This document shows positions 60,870 to 64,000 of a stretch of 64,000 nucleotides of DNA, piece after piece. The DNA comes from Desulfoscipio gibsoniae DSM 7213 (lineage in GTDB: Bacteria; Bacillota; Desulfotomaculia; Desulfotomaculales; Desulfallaceae). Within the stretch, counting starts at the first letter, position 1. Every line of letters begins with the position of its first letter. The translations under genes were made by a program, and so were the position numbers. Location: assembly GCF_000233715.2 (NCBI RefSeq), contig NC_021184.1:372001-436000 (forward strand), given 5' to 3'. The notes beneath the pieces were generated by a model that was not told the origin of the DNA, did no database searches, and saw only the letters and a list, made by a program, of their open reading frames with translations.

Positions 60870-61087
60870 TTCAACTGAGTTTTATTGCATAGGGAAGACT
60901 GTTTAACGCTTTTGAAGAAGAATTATGTTTTCAAGAATAATTGGGGCACCCTGGAATTAGGTAAATTCATATTGAACCTTATTGAAAGGCATAATCATGC
61001 AATAAAATATAAACGATGGGATTTGCCTCTTTGCAGGCGGGGAGCCCGGAGCTGGTAGAAATTAATTATTATTTTGGGGGGGACGAA

Positions 61088-62596
61088 ATGAATATTTCCA
61101 ATATAATTACAAACGCAGCTTTTCACCCAAATCGAAATGCTATTATTTGCGGGGATGATGGAAGGATATTCAGTTGGCTTGAATTTGAAAGTATGATCAA
61201 TAAATTTGGTAATGCCCTGCTGAAAATGGGAGTAAATAAAGGCGATCGGGTAGCAGTCTATTTACCGAATAGCCCCGAATTTTTATTTGCTTTTTTTGCG
61301 GTAGCAAGGATTGGTGCCGCAGTCGCATCATGTAACATTCAATATAAGGGAAGCGAATTAATTTACATCCTCAACAACTCCAGGGCAAAAGTTCTGCTGG
61401 GAGATTCGGCGGAAATCGCACAGAACCTGATAAGTCATATAGATAAATTACCTCACTTAGAAAATATTATCACTATCGGTGACCCGGTAGAGGGTACATT
61501 AGATTTTAGTAATTTGATTATGGAAGCAAGCGACAAGCTGCAAACAGTGGATTGCGATAAAGACGATATGGTGGCATTGTATTATACTTCCGGTACAACC
61601 GGACAACCAAAGGGGGCTATGCTAACTCACGGCAACGTAACATATGCTGCAACATTAAATGGCTCAACTGTGCTGCTTGTCAATGACTATGACTTAGTTT
61701 TGACTGCTGCACCATATAGTAATGGATATTTTATGTGTGCAGTACTCGGGCCGCTTTGTGCCGGTGCCGGTATTTTAACAATGAGGCGTTTTGTTACAGA
61801 CAAAGCGTTGGACCTGATATCCCGTTATCAAGTTACTCACTTTCTCGGTGTCCCGACTTTGTATATTTTTATGCTTGAAGTTTACAACAAAGATAAACAT
61901 AACTTGGAAGCCTGGCGGTTTGCCCAAGCGGCTGGGGCCGCGATGCCAGCGGAATATATTCAACAAATAGAGAAAACGTTTGGCGTTAAATATTGTGAAT
62001 GTTATGGCGCTACTGAAACCAGCGCGACCATCAGTTATGGCAGAATAGGCCACAGTGTACCAGGTTCCGTGGGGCAGGAGGCTAACGGTACCCGGATGAA
62101 AGTGGTAGATGATTCGGGTAATGAGCTGCCGCCAGGAGAAGTGGGTGAAATATTGGTCAAAGGTCCGGGAATTTTTAAAGGTTACTGGGAGATGCCTGAG
62201 GCGACCAAAGAAGCTTTCAGTGGAGAGTGGTACCACACTGGTGACTTGGGTAAGGTTAATGAAAACAGATGTTTTTACATCGTCGACCGAAAAAAAGACA
62301 TGATCATTTGTGGTGGTTACAATGTTTATCCCAGAGAGGTGGAAGAAATTATTTACGAGAACCCGAAAGTTTTGGAAGTTGCCATAGTGGGATTCAAAGA
62401 CACTGTTCGTGGCGAAATTCCGAAAGCATTCATCAAGTTAAGAGAAGGTGAAAAAATGACAAAACAAGAGGTGATCGATTATTGCGCGCTAAAATTAGCC
62501 AAATATAAACTGCCGCGAGAAGTAGAGTTTTTGGATGAGTTTCCGAAAAACCCTACTGGCAAAATATTAAAGAGAATGCTGCAGGATAGAGCCTAA
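61088..62596 (+). CDS. acyl-CoA synthetase (AMP-forming)
   Basis: 502 aa. Activates a carboxylic acid to its CoA ester with ATP. Motifs: YYTSGTTGQPKGAMLTHGN (P-loop), YGATETSA, EWYHTGDLG, DRKKDMIICGGYNVYPREVEE and the lysine in NPTGKILKRML. ATG 61088 with a GGGGGGGA site; 24 codons of in-frame upstream text are not family-like. Probably supplies substrate for the enzymes upstream. Confidence 0.92.
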   Translation: MNISNIITNAAFHPNRNAIICGDDGRIFSWLEFESMINKFGNALLKMGVNKGDRVAVYLPNSPEFLFAFFAVARIGAAVASCNIQYKGSELIYILNNSRAKVLLGDSAEIAQNLISHIDKLPHLENIITIGDPVEGTLDFSNLIMEASDKLQTVDCDKDDMVALYYTSGTTGQPKGAMLTHGNVTYAATLNGSTVLLVNDYDLVLTAAPYSNGYFMCAVLGPLCAGAGILTMRRFVTDKALDLISRYQVTHFLGVPTLYIFMLEVYNKDKHNLEAWRFAQAAGAAMPAEYIQQIEKTFGVKYCECYGATETSATISYGRIGHSVPGSVGQEANGTRMKVVDDSGNELPPGEVGEILVKGPGIFKGYWEMPEATKEAFSGEWYHTGDLGKVNENRCFYIVDRKKDMIICGGYNVYPREVEEIIYENPKVLEVAIVGFKDTVRGEIPKAFIKLREGEKMTKQEVIDYCALKLAKYKLPREVEFLDEFPKNPTGKILKRMLQDRA

Positions 62597-62676
62597 ATGT
62601 AATGACGTAGCTCTATCAATATTAGACATAACTTAATTGAGTTATGCTTTTCTGAAATACAGGACTTGGCAACGAG

Positions 62677-62711
62677 AAACCACAATGTTCTGGCAGAACA
62701 TCCGTGGTTTT
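62677..62711 (+). terminator. terminator of the acyl-CoA ligase gene
   Basis: AAACCAC-AATGTTCT, GGC loop, AGAACAT-CC-GTGGTTT: stem with one bulge, then TTTG. Confidence 0.7.
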
Positions 62712-62877
62712 GAATAGATGTCCTTATTTCGCAGGCTTCAAACTTTTATGGTCCGTCGAAAATTCCTTCCTTAACATAAATGTCAAACCAATTAAAGGGT
62801 ACTATAGTTAAGACCAAAGTTACCTTTCAGTTTAAATCGTAATGGGTGTGATAGAAATCATGATCTAATCAGGTTGG

Positions 62878-63290
62878 TTGCCTCTACCAGATAATAACTC
62901 AAGTACTTATTGCCGGAATGAATGCGGCGGGTATTATGTGTCCGTTATTCACCGGACTGATGTTAATTCCAAAAAGGCCAGTAAATTTGGCAAGGGACTT
63001 ATGATTTTAAAAGCGGCTTATATCACCGACTTCTGCAAGAGTACCGGCAGCATAAACCTGGCCAACCCCTTTAATAGAAGTTAAAGTCTGGGGCATAGCC
63101 TCAGGGTGTTTGATAATCAACTTGTCCAACTTCTTAATCTTTAGCCTCCATACCAAGCACCACTTTCTATATCGAATGCTGGGCTACGATGTCAATAATA
63201 TTATCCACTAAAGCGTTTGCCCCGTCCAAGTTATTTAAAACATTAAACTTATCACAGAACAGCCATTGGCATTTTAAAAAATGTATGGTA
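62878..63290 (-). pseudogene. remnant of an IS110-family transposase
   Basis: Minus-strand text KLDKLIIKHPEAMPQTLTSI, then KGVGQVYAAGTLAEVGDISR, SLAKFTGLFWN and HQSGE matches the C-terminal Transposase_20 region of IS110 transposases (hhh motif, then a serine region). Stops and frameshifts break it. Confidence 0.7.
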
Positions 63291-63339
63291 GTGGCCGGCA
63301 TCGGCCTAGCCCTAGCCTTGACCCCATATGGCGTCTATT

Positions 63340-63556
63340 CAATATAGTTATAAAGTATACAATAGATAAAAGTTATCACTTAGTTTACTCACTCTATGTC
63401 AATTAGCAAATTTGCAGAATGTTTCTGTAAATTTGCTAATTGATTATTTTAACAAAGTGGCTTTCCTTTAATAGGGAAGCCACTTTTTTTAAATTAATAT
63501 TACTTTTTAAAAATATTAGTTATTTTTCAATATTCTGAACTATTTCTCGTTATTAT
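63340..63556. repeat. duplicated element, empty copy B
   Basis: Left arm 63340-63390 directly joins right arm 63393-63556; together they match the two arms that enclose the HEARO-like RNA and tetR 1 at 52640-53460. It includes AGTGGCTTTCC...GGGAAGCCACT with seven T (63456-63489). Confidence 0.7.
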
Positions 63557-63741
63557 TCTTTACTATATTCCAACTCCGGCACGATCTCGTCGATTTCTCC
63601 TTGAAGCCATTTGGCCCAATGAAGGTTCATGTCAGCCATTTTATAGCATTGGAGAAGCGCTGGAATATTTGTATCCCGGATTAACACCGATAGTTTAGCT
63701 CGAATATCAGCTAACACGGCAAGATGTTCTTCTTGTAACAT
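63553..63741 (-). CDS. small hypothetical protein after the phenylacetate-CoA-ligase-like gene
   Basis: 62 aa, helical and acidic at the end (EIDEIVPELEYSKE). GGGGG lies 9 bases before the ATG, and it follows the next gene in the same direction by 34 bases, so they are probably cotranscribed. No family recognised. Confidence 0.55.
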   Translation of the reverse strand: MLQEEHLAVLADIRAKLSVLIRDTNIPALLQCYKMADMNLHWAKWLQGEIDEIVPELEYSKE

Positions 63742-63775
63742 CCACGTTACCCCCTTGCAATGATATTAATGGTTA

Positions 63776-64000
63776 TTAATTTTGCGATCGATCCAGTTCC
63801 CGGCGGAATTCCTTTGGTCTTTTATCTATTACGCGTTTCATTTTGCCTGAGTCGGAACGAGGCAGGCTATTTGGTTCGCTTGCCACCACCTTCATCCGCA
63901 AGCCTATTTTATCTTTAACATTCTCTTGAATTTGACCCGCAATTTTACCCCAATCAGACTCGGGAATATCCTGCTTGGGCTCAAAAATAACTTCCATTTG
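63776..64000 (-). CDS. phenylacetate-CoA ligase-like protein, C-terminal end
   Basis: 74 codons; the frame runs on past the window edge. The text LGLRMKVV (IGLRMKVVASEPNSLPRSDS) and GKMKRVIDKRP is the closing domain of PaaK-type arylacetate/aryl-CoA ligases, with a lysine in the catalytic position. Activates aromatic acids, in keeping with the 4-hydroxybenzoyl-CoA reductase-like genes at 13-17 kb. Confidence 0.72.
   Translation of the reverse strand, partial: QMEVIFEPKQDIPESDWGKIAGQIQENVKDKIGLRMKVVASEPNSLPRSDSGKMKRVIDKRPKEFRRELDRSQN

Overview
The window reads as a spore-forming, anaerobic, Gram-positive Firmicute of the Peptococcaceae/Desulfotomaculum type. This is an inference from strong AGGAGG ribosome sites, sigma-A style promoters, an AmmeMemoRadiSam locus, a FtsW/RodA-PadR pair, a 4-hydroxybenzoyl-CoA-reductase-like molybdoenzyme and beta-oxidation genes. 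No rRNA, tRNA or CRISPR array was found.

Layout. 1-2.1 kb: 3' part of a fused hydroxyacyl-CoA dehydrogenase/enoyl-CoA hydratase gene with a FadR-like operator. 2.4-11.2 kb: LysE exporter, AmmeMemoRadiSam B/A fusion and radical SAM enzyme, sirtuin, a Ski2-like helicase split into two frames, and a DUF441 protein. 11.4-12.9 kb: a MntA/HepT toxin-antitoxin pair, then a probable type I toxin (31 aa) with a convergent antitoxin RNA. 13-19.7 kb: three-subunit molybdenum hydroxylase, a lipoprotein binding protein and a DUF364-like/MoeA-like fusion. 20-22.5 kb: MazEF, PadR and a FtsW/RodA-like protein.

22.5-36.5 kb is the most unusual part. Repeated minus-strand cassettes carry a small holin-like protein, a two-piece sigma factor (region-2-like 65 aa plus region-4-like 149 aa, as in Bacillus SigO/RsoA) and a different cell-wall-active protein without a signal peptide: two SleB/CwlJ-type hydrolases, one transglycosylase-like protein and one double-psi-barrel-like protein. 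Each effector faces a plus-strand lipoprotein or secreted protein, convergently, and three of these four partner genes share a conserved leader. I read this as a modular, duplicating export or lysis system with possible cognate immunity proteins. An IS256-type transposase, a truncated cassette and recombination scars lie among the copies.

37-52 kb returns to housekeeping: a LOG-like protein, MarR with an Fe-S protein, an inositol-phosphatase-like protein, a large beta-CASP nuclease with a duplicated C-terminal domain, and an arginine cluster argC-J-B-D-F-G without argH. 52-64 kb is accessory: a small membrane protein, a HEARO-like RNA beside tetR inside a repeated element whose empty copy lies at 63.3 kb, a second tetR, gene remnants (succinyl-CoA ligase, acyl-CoA synthetase, CoA-transferase, IS110), then an acyl-CoA catabolic set (acyl-CoA dehydrogenase, SDR, enoyl-CoA hydratase, thiolase, acyl-CoA ligase) and the 3' end of a phenylacetate-CoA-ligase-like gene. 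Putative TetR operators recur in front of these genes.
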